Notes: a model not told the origin generated them from the letters alone. A stretch of DNA of 64,000 bases from Calidifontibacter indicus (GCF_003386865.1 NZ_QTUA01000001.1:3463700-3527699); one strand, 5' to 3'. Counted from the first letter of the stretch, positions 8,930 through 18,834 are shown. Numbers and translations: made by a program.

Positions 8930-10111
8930 GTGTTGGAGGTTGTGATCGCGGTGGCGGCGTTGGTCGTCGGGCTGGTTGCCGGTTGGGCAATAGGCCGTGT
9001 CGCGCGTTCGGCCACCCCGACGCAGCCGGCCGTCTCGGCCGTAGCGACCCCTGAACCGATCGGCGCACAGGCCGCCGAGATCCTCGATGCGTTGCGGTCG
9101 ATCTCGCTGGTGGTCGACGCGTCCGACCGGGTGGTGCGTTCGTCGCCGTCGGCGTCGGCGCTCGGCCTGGTGCGCGGCCCGGAGATGGTGCACGACGAGT
9201 TGCGGACGCTGGTGCGCACCGCCCGCCGCGACCAGGACCTCCACGAGGTGGAGCTCGAACTGACCCGCGGTTTCAACGGTGCCGGACGCCTGGTGCTCGG
9301 TGTCCGGGTGACACCCCTGTCGGGTGGTCACGTGCTGGCGCTGATCGACGACCGCTCCCAGCTGCGCCGGGTCGAGGAGACCCGACGCGACTTCGTGGTC
9401 AATGTCAGCCACGAACTGAAGACCCCGGTGGCCGGTCTGAGCCTGCTCGCCGAGGCCGTCGTCGACGCCAGCGACGACCCCGACGCCGTCCGCCGTTTTG
9501 CCGGCCGGATGGGCACCGAGACCGCGCGCCTCAACCAGTTGGTGCAGGAGATCGTCGAGTTGTCGCGGCTGCAGGTCGCCGAGACCCTCGACGCCCCCGA
9601 GCGGGTCGACGTCCGGGCCTGTGCACTCGACGCCGTCGAGCATCTGCGCCTGGTCGCCGATGACCGCAACATTTCGATCACCACCGACGACGACGGGTCG
9701 CCGGCCGAGGTGTTCGGTGACGCGAATCTGGTGACCACAGCGATTCGCAACCTCGTCGAGAACGCGGTGAACTACTCGGCCGACGACACCCGCGTGACGG
9801 TGACCGTGAAGGGCAGCGCCGACCTGGTCACCGTGGCGGTCAAGGACCAGGGCAGCGGCATCCCCGCGGCCGAGCTCGACCGGGTGTTCGAGCGGTTCTA
9901 CCGGGTCGATGCCGCCCGCTCCCGCCGCACCGGCGGCACCGGCCTCGGCCTGGCGATCGTCAAGCACGTCTGTGCCAACCACGGCGGCGAGGTCACCGTG
10001 TGGTCCGAGGAGGGCCACGGGTCGACCTTCACCATCCGCCTGCCCGCGGCGCAGCCCCAGAATCCCACCCCCGGCGAACCCGCCGAACCAGTCCGAAAGG
10101 TGACGACATGA
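8930..10111 (+). CDS. senX3: Two-component sensor histidine kinase SenX3 (PhoR-type)
   Basis: Predicted 393 aa. One N-terminal membrane segment (VVIAVAALVVGLVAGWAIG) is followed by a PAS-like sensor region, the H-box VNVSHELKTPVAGLSLLAE, an N-box NLVENAVNYS, and G-boxes DQGSGIP and GGTGLGLAIVKH. SenX3 senses phosphate status through Pst/PhoU and phosphorylates RegX3. I choose GTG 8930 because TACATT at 8917-8922 ends seven bases before it and no ribosome site is seen (leaderless); the frame extends further upstream through the PHO box. It overlaps regX3 by ATGA. Confidence 0.92.
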   Translation: MLEVVIAVAALVVGLVAGWAIGRVARSATPTQPAVSAVATPEPIGAQAAEILDALRSISLVVDASDRVVRSSPSASALGLVRGPEMVHDELRTLVRTARRDQDLHEVELELTRGFNGAGRLVLGVRVTPLSGGHVLALIDDRSQLRRVEETRRDFVVNVSHELKTPVAGLSLLAEAVVDASDDPDAVRRFAGRMGTETARLNQLVQEIVELSRLQVAETLDAPERVDVRACALDAVEHLRLVADDRNISITTDDDGSPAEVFGDANLVTTAIRNLVENAVNYSADDTRVTVTVKGSADLVTVAVKDQGSGIPAAELDRVFERFYRVDAARSRRTGGTGLGLAIVKHVCANHGGEVTVWSEEGHGSTFTIRLPAAQPQNPTPGEPAEPVRKVTT

Positions 10112-10791
10112 CCCGCATCCTCCTGGTCGAGGACGAGGAGTCGCTCTCCGACCCGCTCGCCTACCTGCTCGGGAAGGAGGGCTACGAGGTGGCGGTCGCC
10201 GAGACCGGCCCGGACGCCCTGCTCGAGTTCGACCGGGGCGGCGCCGACCTGGTGCTGCTCGACCTGATGCTGCCCGGCATGTCCGGCACCGAGGTGTGCC
10301 GCATCATCCGGCAGAAGGCGAACGTGCCGATCATCATGCTGACCGCGAAGGACAGCGAGGTCGACAAGGTCGTCGGGCTGGAGCTCGGCGCCGACGACTA
10401 CGTCACCAAGCCCTACTCCAGCCGCGAACTGCTCGCCCGCATCAAGGCGGTGCTGCGCCGCGGCCAGGGCGAGGGCGAGCTGCTGCCGGCCACCCTGCAG
10501 TCGGGTCCGGTGCGGATGGACGTCGAACGCCACACCGTCAGCGTCAACGGCGAGTCGATCTCGTTGCCGCTCAAGGAGTTCGAGCTCCTCGAGCTGCTCC
10601 TGCGCAATGCCGGACGGGTGCTCACCCGGGGCCAGCTGATCGACCGGGTCTGGGGCAACGACTACGTCGGCGACACCAAGACCCTCGACGTGCACATCAA
10701 GCGGCTGCGCGCCAAGATCGAGGACGACCCGGGCAACCCGAGCGTGATCGTCACCGTGCGCGGGCTGGGCTACAAGTACGAAGGCAACTAG
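10108..10791 (+). CDS. regX3: Response regulator RegX3 (OmpR/PhoB family)
   Basis: Predicted 227 aa. The receiver domain has the acidic pair (ILLVEDEE), phospho-acceptor Asp in LVLLDLMLPGMSG, Thr in MLTAKD and Lys in VTKPYSSREL. The C-terminal winged-helix domain includes LKEFELLELL and VIVTVRGLGYKYE. Phosphorylated RegX3 activates phosphate-starvation genes by binding GTTCACC direct repeats like those at 8814 and 24019. Its start overlaps the senX3 stop (ATGA) and GAAAGGTG lies upstream. Confidence 0.95.
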   Translation: MTRILLVEDEESLSDPLAYLLGKEGYEVAVAETGPDALLEFDRGGADLVLLDLMLPGMSGTEVCRIIRQKANVPIIMLTAKDSEVDKVVGLELGADDYVTKPYSSRELLARIKAVLRRGQGEGELLPATLQSGPVRMDVERHTVSVNGESISLPLKEFELLELLLRNAGRVLTRGQLIDRVWGNDYVGDTKTLDVHIKRLRAKIEDDPGNPSVIVTVRGLGYKYEGN

Positions 10792-10798
10792 ACCCCTC

Positions 10799-10890
10799 CG
10801 CGAAAGTTTGCGCGACACGCACCGAAAGCGCACTGCGATGTCCTGCGACAGAACACGCACCGAAAGCGCACACCCTCGCAACCTTTCGCG
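10799..10890. repeat. 92-bp intergenic element with 14-bp terminal inverted repeats and 19-bp internal direct repeats
   Basis: The ends are CGCGAAAGTTTGCG and CGCAACCTTTCGCG, inverted repeats with one mismatch. Inside, ACACGCACCGAAAGCGCAC occurs at 10815-10833 and again at 10853-10871. It fills the gap between convergent regX3 and gpmA, where it may also act as a terminator. The left end resembles the element at 3307. Confidence 0.6.
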
Positions 10891-10898
10891 GGTTGGGG

Positions 10899-11642
10899 TC
10901 AGCGGCCCTGGTTGGCCACTGCCTCGGCGGCGGCCTTGGCGGCCTCCGGGTCGAGGTACTCACCGCCGGGCACCGTCGGCTTGAGGTCGTCGTCGAGGCG
11001 GTAGACCAGCGGCATCCCGGTGGGGATGTTGAGGCCGACGATGTCGTCGTCGGAGATGCCGTCGAGGTGCTTCACCATCGCGCGCAGGCTGTTGCCGTGG
11101 GCGGCGACCAGCACGGTGCGTCCGGCCAACAGGTCGGGCACGATCGCTTCGTCCCAGTAGGGCAGGAAGCGCTCGATGACGTCCTTGAGGCACTCGGTGC
11201 GCGGGGCCTCGTCGCCGAGGTCGGCGTAGCGCGGGTCGGCGTCCTGGGAGAATTCCGCGCCGGGCTCGATCGGCGGCGGCGGCACGTCGAACGAGCGGCG
11301 CCAGGTCATGAACTGCTCCTCGCCGAACTCCTCCAGCGTGGCCTTCTTGTCCTTGCCCTGCAGCGCGCCGTAGTGACGCTCGTTGAGGCGCCACGAGCGG
11401 TGCACCGGGATCCAGTGCCGGTCGGCGACGTCGAGGCTGAGGTGGGCGGTGGTGATCGCGCGACGCAGCAGCGAGGTGTGCACGACGTCGGGCAGGATGT
11501 CAGCGTCCCTCAGCAGTTTTCCGCCGTTCGCGGCCTCGGCCCGACCCTTGTCGGTCAGGTCGACGTCGACCCAGCCGGTGAACAGGTTCTTGGCGTTCCA
11601 TTCGGACTCGCCGTGACGCAGCAGCACGAGTGTGTAGGTCAT
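10899..11642 (-). CDS. gpmA: 2,3-bisphosphoglycerate-dependent phosphoglycerate mutase
   Basis: Predicted 247 aa. The catalytic RHGESEWN lies at residues 9-16, followed by RRAITTAHL, the substrate segment [11 protein letters not shown], and the second histidine in [11 protein letters not shown]. It interconverts 3- and 2-phosphoglycerate in glycolysis and gluconeogenesis. It sits next to senX3-regX3 as in mycobacteria (Rv0489-0491). TAGGCT at 11649-11654 ends six bases before the ATG with no ribosome site, so a leaderless transcript is likely. Confidence 0.95.
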   Translation of the reverse strand: MTYTLVLLRHGESEWNAKNLFTGWVDVDLTDKGRAEAANGGKLLRDADILPDVVHTSLLRRAITTAHLSLDVADRHWIPVHRSWRLNERHYGALQGKDKKATLEEFGEEQFMTWRRSFDVPPPPIEPGAEFSQDADPRYADLGDEAPRTECLKDVIERFLPYWDEAIVPDLLAGRTVLVAAHGNSLRAMVKHLDGISDDDIVGLNIPTGMPLVYRLDDDLKPTVPGGEYLDPEAAKAAAEAVANQGR

Positions 11643-11684
11643 GTCCGCAGCCTAACCAGTCGCGATGTTCGATCGGGCGGCTGT

Positions 11685-12182
11685 TCAGGCCAGCAGGTGC
11701 TTGAACGCCTCGAGGTTGCGGGTCGACTCGCCCCGCGAGACGCGCCAGTCCCATTCCTTCTTCATCGAGGTGAGGAAACCCAGCACCAGCAGGTCGTTGA
11801 ACGGCTCGTCGGCGGCGTGCAGCAGCGCGCCGAGCAGGTTGTCGAGGTAGGTCTCGTCGACGGCGGTGTGCGGCACGCGTCCGGTGACGTAGACGTCGCC
11901 CGAAGAGTCGATCGCGTACGCGAGCCCGGGCAGCCGCAGGTTGCGCCGCAGCAGGAACTTGTAGAACTCCAGGTGGTTCTCGTCGGGTTGCCGGACGACG
12001 AACGCGGTGGTCCGCAGGTCGTTGTCACCGACCGTCAGCGAGGCGACGGTCTTCAGCTTCTTCTCCCCCGGCAGCGTGACGACGTACTCGCCGTCGTCGA
12101 CGCCCGGCTCCCATTCGAGGTCGTTGTCGCCGAGCACGCGCTCGATCAGCTCGCCCACCTGCTGCCGGTTCGCCCCGCTCAC
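11685..12182 (-). CDS. YbjN / type III secretion chaperone-like domain protein
   Basis: Predicted 165 aa. It begins at a GTG that overlaps the mshA stop by four bases (GTGA), so it is coupled to mshA. The segments [34 protein letters not shown] and [15 protein letters not shown] fit the conserved actinobacterial YbjN-domain protein that follows mshA (Rv0487 in M. tuberculosis). The YbjN fold resembles secretion chaperones. Its biochemical role is unknown, and conservation next to mshA is the only hint of a thiol link. Confidence 0.8.
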   Translation of the reverse strand: MSGANRQQVGELIERVLGDNDLEWEPGVDDGEYVVTLPGEKKLKTVASLTVGDNDLRTTAFVVRQPDENHLEFYKFLLRRNLRLPGLAYAIDSSGDVYVTGRVPHTAVDETYLDNLLGALLHAADEPFNDLLVLGFLTSMKKEWDWRVSRGESTRNLEAFKHLLA

Positions 12183-13489
12183 GGCACCACCGCCGTCGGC
12201 ACGGTGGAGAAGTCGACCACGGTGGCCGCCTGCGACACCTCGGCCTCGCAGGCATGCCGGTAGACCTCGAACAGCTTGTCGGTCGTCGCCTCCCAGGAGA
12301 AACCCTGAGCGCGTTCGATCGCCTTGTCGCGCAACATCTTCCGCCTCGGTTCGTCGTCGAGCAGGGTGGAGAGTTCGGTGGCCCAGACGGCAGGGTCGTG
12401 CGAGTCGACCAGCACACCGGCGTCGCCGATCGCGGTCGGCAGCCCGCCGACCTTCGCCGCCACCACGGGGGTGCCGCAGGCCATCGACTCGATCGCCACC
12501 AGACCGAACGACTCGGAGTGCGACGGCACGACGGTGAGGTCGGCGGCGACGAACCACCGGGCCAGCTCGGGTCGGATCTGCGGCGGCACGAACTGCACGA
12601 CGTCGGCCACCCCGAGCTCGCGGGCGAGCGCCTGCAACGCACGCGGCTTCTCCCGGCCCGACCCGCTCGGCCCACCGAGCACGGCCACCACGAGCCGCTC
12701 GCGACGCGACGGGTCGGCTGCGATCATCTCGGCGGCGGCACGCACCAGCACGTCGGGCGCCTTGAGCGGCTGGATGCGGCCCACGAACAGCAGCACCTCG
12801 GCATCGACCGGCAACCCCAGCCGGGCACGGGCGTCGGCCTGATCACTGGGGTGCAGCACCTCGAGGTCGACGCCCGGCGGCACCACCCGCACCCGCTGCG
12901 GATCGGCGTCGTAGAGATCGACGAGCTCGCGGGCCTCGGTGTCGGTGTTGGCGACCAACCAACTGGCCACCTTCACCACCTGCTCCTCGCCGATCTCCCG
13001 CCCCTTCGGCTCGGGCCGATCACCCTCGGCGAGCGCGCGGTTCTTCACCTTGCTCATCGTGTGCATCGTGTGCACCAGCGGCACATTCCATCGGTCGGCC
13101 GCGAGCCAGCCGACCTGCCCGGAGAGCCAGTAGTGGGAGTGCACCAGGTCGTAGTGCCCCTCGGGAACGCTCGCGACCAGCCGCATCACCCCGGCGGCGA
13201 ACGCGCACAACTGGCCCGGCAGGTCGTCCTTGTCGAGACCCTCGTACGGGCCGGCGTCGATGTGCCGGACGGTGACGTTCGGGGCGAGGGTGACGACTTC
13301 GGCCAGGCTCGCCGACGTGCGCCGGGTGAAGATCTCGACCTCGACGCCGCGCGCGCCGAGCCGCTTGGCGGTCTCGACGACGTAGACGTTCAGACCACCG
13401 GCGTCGCCTGTGCCCGGCTGATCGAGCGGCGAGGTGTGGACGCTGATCATTGCCACCCTGCGCACCGGGCATCCGCTGCTGTCGACCAT
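12179..13489 (-). CDS. mshA: D-inositol-3-phosphate glycosyltransferase MshA
   Basis: Predicted 436 aa GT-B glycosyltransferase (GT4). The N-terminal acceptor site is [18 protein letters not shown], followed by [12 protein letters not shown], the UDP-GlcNAc domain with [16 protein letters not shown], and the EX7E-type motif [17 protein letters not shown]. MshA joins GlcNAc to inositol 3-phosphate, the first step of mycothiol synthesis. A short AGACT-containing hexamer precedes the ATG by about six bases, suggesting a leaderless start. The YbjN-like gene and gpmA follow on the same strand. Confidence 0.95.
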   Translation of the reverse strand: MVDSSGCPVRRVAMISVHTSPLDQPGTGDAGGLNVYVVETAKRLGARGVEVEIFTRRTSASLAEVVTLAPNVTVRHIDAGPYEGLDKDDLPGQLCAFAAGVMRLVASVPEGHYDLVHSHYWLSGQVGWLAADRWNVPLVHTMHTMSKVKNRALAEGDRPEPKGREIGEEQVVKVASWLVANTDTEARELVDLYDADPQRVRVVPPGVDLEVLHPSDQADARARLGLPVDAEVLLFVGRIQPLKAPDVLVRAAAEMIAADPSRRERLVVAVLGGPSGSGREKPRALQALARELGVADVVQFVPPQIRPELARWFVAADLTVVPSHSESFGLVAIESMACGTPVVAAKVGGLPTAIGDAGVLVDSHDPAVWATELSTLLDDEPRRKMLRDKAIERAQGFSWEATTDKLFEVYRHACEAEVSQAATVVDFSTVPTAVVP

Positions 13490-13526
13490 GGCTCCAGTCT
13501 CTCACCGACCTCATTAGGCTGGCGCG

Positions 13527-14330
13527 GTGGCGAGGGTGCGACCGGTCGGGACGGTGACCAGAGGGACGACCAACCCCAACCGCCTGCGCCGCTGCGACCG
13601 CTGGGTGGTGGCCACCCAGCGCGAGGCCCTGCTCGCCCCCGTCGCCCCGCCGCTGGTGGTCGACCTGGGTTACGGCGCCTCGCCGATCACCGCGGTCGAA
13701 CTGCGCGACCGACTGCGGGCCGTGCGCCCCGACGTCCGGGTGGTGGGGGTCGAGATCGAACCCGAACGGGTCGCGGTGGCGAAACCGTTGGAGGACGACA
13801 CGCTGAGCTTCCGGTTGGGCGGCTTCGAGTTGCCGGTCGAGGGCGAGGTCGACGTGGTGCGGGCGTTCAACGTGCTGCGGCAGTACGACGAGTCGCAGGT
13901 CGCGCGGTCATGGCAGATCGTGCAGCGGCGCCTCTCGCCCACCGGGGTGTTCGTCGAGGGCACCTGCGACGAGATCGGACGCCTGGCGACCTGGGTCGCG
14001 CTCGACCGCGAGCGTCCGCTCACCTTCACCCTGTCGTGGCGGCTCGGCGGCCTGCAGACCCCGTCGATGATCGCCGAGCGCCTGCCGAAGGTGCTCATCC
14101 ACCGCAATGTCGAAGGCGAGCCGATCCACCGACTGCTGCGCGACCTCGACCGGGCCTGGGCGACGGCCGCCCCGCACGCGTCGTACGGCGCCCGCCAACG
14201 GTTCCTGGCCACCGTCCGGTTGGTGCGGGAGTGGGGGTGGCCGGTGCGCGACGGCGTCCGTCGGCACCGGCTCGGTGAGCTGACGCTCGACTGGTCGGCG
14301 GTGGCGCCGAACGGGTCCGAGTTCGGTTGA
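13527..14330 (+). CDS. Class I SAM-dependent methyltransferase, substrate unknown
   Basis: Predicted 267 aa. Motif I VVDLGYGASP lies near residue 45, the acidic residue VVGVEIEPER after the second strand, and VDVVRAFNVLRQYDES matches the post-II region. A homologue commonly lies divergent from mshA in actinobacteria. The substrate cannot be read from sequence. It starts with GTG, with TAGGCT ending six bases upstream and no ribosome site (leaderless pattern). The C-terminal half (residues 150-267) shows no domain I recognise. Confidence 0.75.
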   Translation: MARVRPVGTVTRGTTNPNRLRRCDRWVVATQREALLAPVAPPLVVDLGYGASPITAVELRDRLRAVRPDVRVVGVEIEPERVAVAKPLEDDTLSFRLGGFELPVEGEVDVVRAFNVLRQYDESQVARSWQIVQRRLSPTGVFVEGTCDEIGRLATWVALDRERPLTFTLSWRLGGLQTPSMIAERLPKVLIHRNVEGEPIHRLLRDLDRAWATAAPHASYGARQRFLATVRLVREWGWPVRDGVRRHRLGELTLDWSAVAPNGSEFG

Positions 14331-14343
14331 GTCGTAACGGGGT

Positions 14344-15471
14344 TCAGCCGACGAGGCCGGTGGTGGCGATGTAGGCGGTGCCCTGGCCGTGCAGGGTCAC
14401 CCGGCCGGTCGAGGCCGGCACGAAGCACGACTGCGCCGGGCCCAGATGCATCTGCCGGTCGCCGTCGTCGAGCGTGATCGGGCCGCCCAGGCCGAGCACG
14501 ATGCGCGGCTTGTGTCGACCGGGCACCTCGATCGGCTCGTCGCCGGGCAGCACCTGGTGCAACTGGAAGTAGGGCACGTCGACCGGGAAGCTGTGCAGTC
14601 GTCGGTCGCCGTCGGGCACCTCGGGCAACACGGCCCGCTCGGTGTCGACGATACGCAGCAACTCGTCGATGTTGATGGTCTTCGGGGTGAGCCCGGCACG
14701 CACCACATTGTCGGAGTTGGCGAGGATCTCGACGGCCACCCCGCTGACGCCCGCGTGCAGCACCCCCGCCGGCACGAACACGTAGTGCCCGGGCGGCACG
14801 ATCTGGTGCCGCATCATCAGCAGGACGGCCGCTCCGACGTCGCCGGGGAACTGTGCGGCCACTCGGTGCACCGCCTCGAAGTGCGGCATGTCGGTGCGGG
14901 CGGCACAGGCAGCCACGACCTCGTCGGTGAGTTCACGCTGGTCGGCCCGGTCGGCCTTGAGCACGCTGCGCAGCAGGTGCCGCACGTCGGGAGCGTCCTG
15001 CACCAGCTTCTCGAAGCGACGACACTCGAGTTCTGTTGCGATCGAAGCGATCTCATCAAAGGTGAGGGTGCCGACGAACGCCTCGAAGGGCGTGATCGCC
15101 AGCCACCCCTCGGGCTTGGGCCAGTTGTCGACGTAGGTGCCGCTCGGCGCGGTGAGCGCCTCCTCACGGCTCGGGTGGGCCTGGATCGACAGCGCCTGCA
15201 CCGGAGCGAGCAGCTTCAGCAGAAACGGCAGTCGCCGCTGGAACTGCCCGACCGTCGTCTCCCCCAACATGCCCACGGGGTCGGACGCGATCAGCCGGTC
15301 GAGCGTCGTCGGCCCGTCCGCGCCGCGCACCCCGCAGGGCGCCTCCTCGTGCGCGCCCATCCACAGCTCGGCTTCGGGGTCGGCGGTCGGGCCCGGCCGG
15401 CCGGCGAGTTCGGCGAGGGCGGTGTGCGAGCCCCACGCGTAGTTGCGGATCACCGGGTCGAGTCGGTACAT
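14344..15471 (-). CDS. manA: Mannose-6-phosphate isomerase, class I
   Basis: Predicted 375 aa zinc enzyme interconverting fructose 6-phosphate and mannose 6-phosphate, feeding GDP-mannose for glycolipids and mannosylated cell-envelope polymers. The N-terminus RNYAWGSHTALAEL and ELWMGAHEEAPC, then LSIQAHPSREEA with zinc ligands, PKPEGWLAITPFEAF, and VPAGVLHAGVSGVAVEI are typical. The start shares one base with the preceding hydrolase stop (TGATG), so the two are coupled. The open frame continues upstream through that gene but is not coding there. Confidence 0.94.
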   Translation of the reverse strand: MYRLDPVIRNYAWGSHTALAELAGRPGPTADPEAELWMGAHEEAPCGVRGADGPTTLDRLIASDPVGMLGETTVGQFQRRLPFLLKLLAPVQALSIQAHPSREEALTAPSGTYVDNWPKPEGWLAITPFEAFVGTLTFDEIASIATELECRRFEKLVQDAPDVRHLLRSVLKADRADQRELTDEVVAACAARTDMPHFEAVHRVAAQFPGDVGAAVLLMMRHQIVPPGHYVFVPAGVLHAGVSGVAVEILANSDNVVRAGLTPKTINIDELLRIVDTERAVLPEVPDGDRRLHSFPVDVPYFQLHQVLPGDEPIEVPGRHKPRIVLGLGGPITLDDGDRQMHLGPAQSCFVPASTGRVTLHGQGTAYIATTGLVG

Positions 15472-16259
15472 CACGCCAGGAACTCCCGCACGAGTTCGCG
15501 CACCCGCGCGCGGTGCGACCACAGGATGCCGCCGGGTGGCAGCACCTCCAGCCGCGCATTCGGCACGAGTTCGGCGATCTCGCGACCGACCCACAGCGGG
15601 TGCGCCGGGTCGTCCTGCTGGGTGATCACCAGCACCTGCGCCGTCACCCGGGTCAGCGACTGCCGGTCGTGCAGCGCGGTGGCGTGCGGGATGGAGCGCA
15701 GGGCTCGGGAGACGTCGGTGCGCACGATCGTGTCGGCCTGGTCGCGACACCAGTTGCGCACCACCTGCTCGTCGCGGTGCTCGGCCGGCTGATCGAACAG
15801 CAGCAACTCGGTCACCCCGTCGGTGTCGTGCTCCTGCGCCAGCCGGCCCATCTCCAGCAGCCACTCGAGGGCGCTGTCGGTGCGCGGGGTGTCGAGCACC
15901 GCCGGCAGCGCGAGCACGACCCGTTCGAACCGGTCGGGGTCGCGTTCGACGAGGTGGCAGATCGCACCGGCGCCCATGCTCACCCCGAGCGCGTTCGTCG
16001 CGCCGACGTGGGTGGCGACGGCGTCCAGCTCGTCGGCGAGCGCCGAATAGGTCCAGGCCGATTCGGGCGAGCTCGAGGCGCCATGGCCGCGGAAGTGGAA
16101 GTAGGTCTGGCTGCCGGCGACGCCCGACCCGAACGGGCGAGTGGTGGCGATCGAACCGGCAAGTCCGTGGGCGAACACCGTCGAGGGGCGACCGGTGCCG
16201 GTGGTGAGGTACTCGATGCCGCCCTGTGGATACGTGAGGATCGAGGTGCGGGTGCTCAC
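15471..16259 (-). CDS. Alpha/beta hydrolase
   Basis: Predicted 262 aa. The nucleophile elbow GVSMGAG lies near residue 95, the oxyanion segment is FAHGLAGS, FHFRGHGAS follows, and the late acid and histidine are in QQDDPAHPLW and LWSHR. Substrate unknown. GTG 16259 overlaps the DUF2516 stop by four bases (GTGA); GTG 16262 is one codon earlier and equally open. It is coupled at both ends, with DUF2516 upstream and manA downstream. Confidence 0.82.
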   Translation of the reverse strand: MSTRTSILTYPQGGIEYLTTGTGRPSTVFAHGLAGSIATTRPFGSGVAGSQTYFHFRGHGASSSPESAWTYSALADELDAVATHVGATNALGVSMGAGAICHLVERDPDRFERVVLALPAVLDTPRTDSALEWLLEMGRLAQEHDTDGVTELLLFDQPAEHRDEQVVRNWCRDQADTIVRTDVSRALRSIPHATALHDRQSLTRVTAQVLVITQQDDPAHPLWVGREIAELVPNARLEVLPPGGILWSHRARVRELVREFLA

Positions 16260-16576
16260 CACGGCCGGTGGGAGCTACCGCCGCGTCGGGATTCGACCTG
16301 CTGCAGGGCCGGACGGACATCGGCGAGGTACACCCCGGCCGCGACGACCGCGATGATGCCGAAGAGGCCCAACGGCCGCTGCACGACCAGCAGCGCGAAG
16401 ACCGCGGCGAGACCGATGATCAGCAGCCAGCGCGGCTTGGTCATCTTGCCGGAGGCGCGATAGGCGTCCTCGCGGTGGCGCAGCGCGTCGACGAAAGCGA
16501 AGACGGTGGTGGCGAGCAGCGCAAGACCGAGCACCATCGCGACGGTGGACTGGATCTGGAAGAGCGGCTCGAGCAC
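16256..16576 (-). CDS. DUF2516 family membrane protein
   Basis: Predicted 106 aa with two or three membrane helices: VAMVLGLALLATTVFAFVDA, WLLIIGLAAVFALLVV and GLFGIIAVVAAGVYLADV. The loop LRHREDAYRASGKMTKP is the most conserved part of the family. In mycobacteria the homologue (Rv0476) follows hbhA and an XRE-family gene; here dtd and an asparaginase lie between. No function is known. Confidence 0.85.
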   Translation of the reverse strand: MLEPLFQIQSTVAMVLGLALLATTVFAFVDALRHREDAYRASGKMTKPRWLLIIGLAAVFALLVVQRPLGLFGIIAVVAAGVYLADVRPALQQVESRRGGSSHRPW

Positions 16577-16640
16577 ACCACCAGCCTAGACGACATCCCC
16601 ACGGGCGACGGTCGGACGGTGGGCGCGGGCTGGGCGCGGG

Positions 16641-17066
16641 TCAGACCTCGACGAGCACGGTGAACGGTCCGTCGTTGACCAACGACACCTGCATCATCGC
16701 GCCGAACCGGCCGGTGGCCACCTCGACCCCGAGGTCGCGCAACTCGGCGGCGAGTGCTTCGAGCAGCGGTTCGGCAACAGCTCCGGGGGCGGCCGCGCTC
16801 CACGACGGACGGCGTCCCTTCTTGGTGCTGCCGTACAGGGTGAACTGGGAGACGAGCAGCACAGGCGCCGCCTCGTCGAGCACCGAGCGTTCGTCGCGCA
16901 GGATGCGCAACTCGCTGATCTTGCGGGCCATCGCGCTCACCTGCGCAGCGCCGTCGTCGTGGGTCGCCCCGACGAGGGCCACGAGCCCGGGGCGGTCGAT
17001 GGCACCGACGATCTCGTCGTCGACGCTGACGGACGCCGTGGTGGCGCGTTGCAGGACGGCGCGCAC
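16641..17066 (-). CDS. dtd: D-aminoacyl-tRNA deacylase
   Basis: Predicted 141 aa. Dtd removes D-amino acids (and glycine from tRNA-Ala) from mischarged tRNA. Its two signature motifs are present: SQFTLYG near residue 73 and NDGPFT near 131. In many homologues the second is NxGPVT, so Phe at that position is a mild variation. It starts with GTG, one base after the asparaginase stop, so the two form an operon. Confidence 0.93.
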   Translation of the reverse strand: MRAVLQRATTASVSVDDEIVGAIDRPGLVALVGATHDDGAAQVSAMARKISELRILRDERSVLDEAAPVLLVSQFTLYGSTKKGRRPSWSAAAPGAVAEPLLEALAAELRDLGVEVATGRFGAMMQVSLVNDGPFTVLVEV

Positions 17067-17067
17067 C

Positions 17068-18039
17068 TCAGACCGCCCGCACCGACCCGACGGGCTCGCC
17101 GTGGCCGAGCACCGGCGACGCCGCCAACCGGTCGAGCACCTCGGCGTCGACGCCGATCCGACGCAGCGCGTCGGCCAGCACCACCGGCCGGGCTCGCTGG
17201 GTGCCGTCGGCGATCTTCACCGCGACGCCACGTCCGTCGGGCAGGCCGACGGCGTAGAACGCCTCGGCGCCGTCCTTGGCGATGACCCCGGGCAGTCCGC
17301 GGATGAGGTCGGTGACGTCGCGACGGGTGCCGCCGAGGAACTCCGGAGAGGCGCGGATCGCGTCGGCGACCCGCTGCTGCGGGCCGTCAGCGGCGGCGGC
17401 CAGACGACCGAAGGCCAGCGCGAGGCCGCGCGGCGAGACGGCCATCACCGGTGCGCCACACCCGTCGACGCCGGTAGCGGCCACTGGCTCGTCGCAGAGT
17501 TCGGCGAGGGTCTGCGCCATGGCGACCTGCAGGGGGTGGGCCGGGTCGCGGTAGGTGGCGGTGTCCCACCCGTTGACGACGCAGGTGACCAGCATCGCGG
17601 CGTGCTTGCCGGAACAGTTCTGCGCGATGGAGGTCGGGACGCCGTCGGCGGCGAGCCACTCGCGCTTGGCCTGCTCGTCGTAGGGCAGGTCGGGGGTGTT
17701 CTGCAGGTCGGCCTCGGTGAGACCGGCGCCGGCGAGGATGCGGCGCACCCCGTCGAGGTGGAACGACTCCCCCGAATGGCTGGCGGCCGCCAGCGCGAGC
17801 AGGTCGTCGCGCAGGTCGAGGCCGGCCCGCACCATCGCCAACGCCTGGAGCGGCTTGTTGGACGAGCGTGGGAAGGACGGTGCCGAAGCATCACCGCGTT
17901 CGAGCAGCACACTGCCGTCGGCATCGACCGCGACCACGACGCCGCGGTGCACCGACTCGACGAAGCCGCTGCGCTCGACGACGGCGACGACCGGTGCCTC
18001 GGCCAGGGATCGGGTGGAGTTCTCGCTCGCGTTGCTCAC
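17068..18039 (-). CDS. Asparaginase, thermolabile (AnsA/PF06089) family
   Basis: Predicted 323 aa. It belongs to the Rhizobium-type asparaginase family, structurally related to serine beta-lactamases rather than classical AnsA/AnsB. The Ser-Lys pair is visible in [13 protein letters not shown], followed by [26 protein letters not shown] and [12 protein letters not shown]. It should convert asparagine to aspartate and ammonia in the cytoplasm. It starts with GTG and is the first gene of the pair with dtd. Confidence 0.85.
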   Translation of the reverse strand: MSNASENSTRSLAEAPVVAVVERSGFVESVHRGVVVAVDADGSVLLERGDASAPSFPRSSNKPLQALAMVRAGLDLRDDLLALAAASHSGESFHLDGVRRILAGAGLTEADLQNTPDLPYDEQAKREWLAADGVPTSIAQNCSGKHAAMLVTCVVNGWDTATYRDPAHPLQVAMAQTLAELCDEPVAATGVDGCGAPVMAVSPRGLALAFGRLAAAADGPQQRVADAIRASPEFLGGTRRDVTDLIRGLPGVIAKDGAEAFYAVGLPDGRGVAVKIADGTQRARPVVLADALRRIGVDAEVLDRLAASPVLGHGEPVGSVRAV

Positions 18040-18062
18040 CCGAGCAGGTTATCGAGGCACGA

Positions 18063-18096
18063 CGAAGCCCCCACCAGGGGCGCGGTGGGGGCTTCG
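18063..18096. terminator. Terminator after the HbhA-like gene
   Basis: A 13-bp perfect stem (CGAAGCCCCCACC and complement) with an 8-base loop, in the gap downstream of the minus-strand HbhA-like gene. A second small palindrome, CCGGGTCTCAGACCCGG, lies at 18112-18128. Confidence 0.75.
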
Positions 18097-18150
18097 CTCG
18101 GTGAGCCGGAGCCGGGTCTCAGACCCGGTTCACAGCAGGCTCAGTTGTGT

Positions 18151-18834
18151 TCAGGCGTCAGCCTTCGGCGCGGCAGCGGTGGTCGAAGCCGGCTTGGTGG
18201 CCGAAGCCTTGGTCGCCGGAGCCTTCTTGGCGGCCGGGGCCTTCTTCGCGGTGGCCTTCTTGGCGACGGTCTTGCGCGCCGGACGCTTCGCAGCACCCTC
18301 CTTGGCGGCACCCGAGCGCACCTGGGTGCGGGCCTCGGCCTCGACCTTGCCGGCGGCGTCGGCGACGACTTTGGCGGCGTCCTTGCGGCCGGCGGCCACG
18401 GTAGAGACAACGGTCTGCTGCGCGTCGGTGACCTGCTTGCGGGCGGTCTTCTGCGCGTCGGTGACCTGCTTGCGGGCGGTGGCCTCGAGGCCGTCGACCT
18501 GCTTGCGCAGCGACTTGACGACCTTCTCGCCACGCTTGGCGTACGCGAAGTACTGGTCGTTCGCCTCGATGCTGACCTCGTCGATGCGCTTGGTGGCGGT
18601 GGCCGGGATGGCCTCGACCTGGTCGCGCACGTCGGCGACGCGCTTGGTCAGCTTGGCCTGCACGGCGGACGGCTTGAGCTCGGCGCGCAGCGACTGCATG
18701 CGGGCGTCGGCGTCGGAGTACGCGGTCAGCGCACGGTCACGAACGGTGGTGTAGACGGTGTCCGCGGCGCCGACAGCGGCGTACAGCGGGGTGGCGTCGG
18801 TGAGGGACTTCTTGATGTCGAACTTGGTGGCCAT
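18151..18834 (-). CDS. Heparin-binding hemagglutinin (HbhA)-like coiled-coil protein
   Basis: Predicted 227 aa. An N-terminal helical region (LYAAVGAADTVYTTVRDRAL) runs into a long amphipathic coiled coil with an exact ARKQVTDAQ tandem repeat near residue 120. A C-terminal Lys/Ala/Pro tail (KKATAKKAPAAKKAPATKA) resembles the heparin- and DNA-binding tail of mycobacterial HbhA. The XRE-type gene upstream matches the Rv0474-Rv0475 order. In mycobacteria HbhA is an adhesin and also affects envelope growth; here only surface or nucleic-acid binding through the basic tail is a fair guess. AAGGAG lies six bases before ATG 18834. Confidence 0.82.
   Translation of the reverse strand: MATKFDIKKSLTDATPLYAAVGAADTVYTTVRDRALTAYSDADARMQSLRAELKPSAVQAKLTKRVADVRDQVEAIPATATKRIDEVSIEANDQYFAYAKRGEKVVKSLRKQVDGLEATARKQVTDAQKTARKQVTDAQQTVVSTVAAGRKDAAKVVADAAGKVEAEARTQVRSGAAKEGAAKRPARKTVAKKATAKKAPAAKKAPATKASATKPASTTAAAPKADA

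Noticed and set aside
9909..12263. Long plus frame of 655 codons from 10296 through regX3 and gpmA
   Set aside because: A frame-shifted read of regX3 joined to antisense gpmA; no family signal.
12254..14278. Plus-strand open frame of 674 codons over mshA and the methyltransferase
   Set aside because: Composition is shadow-like and it crosses two real genes in another frame.
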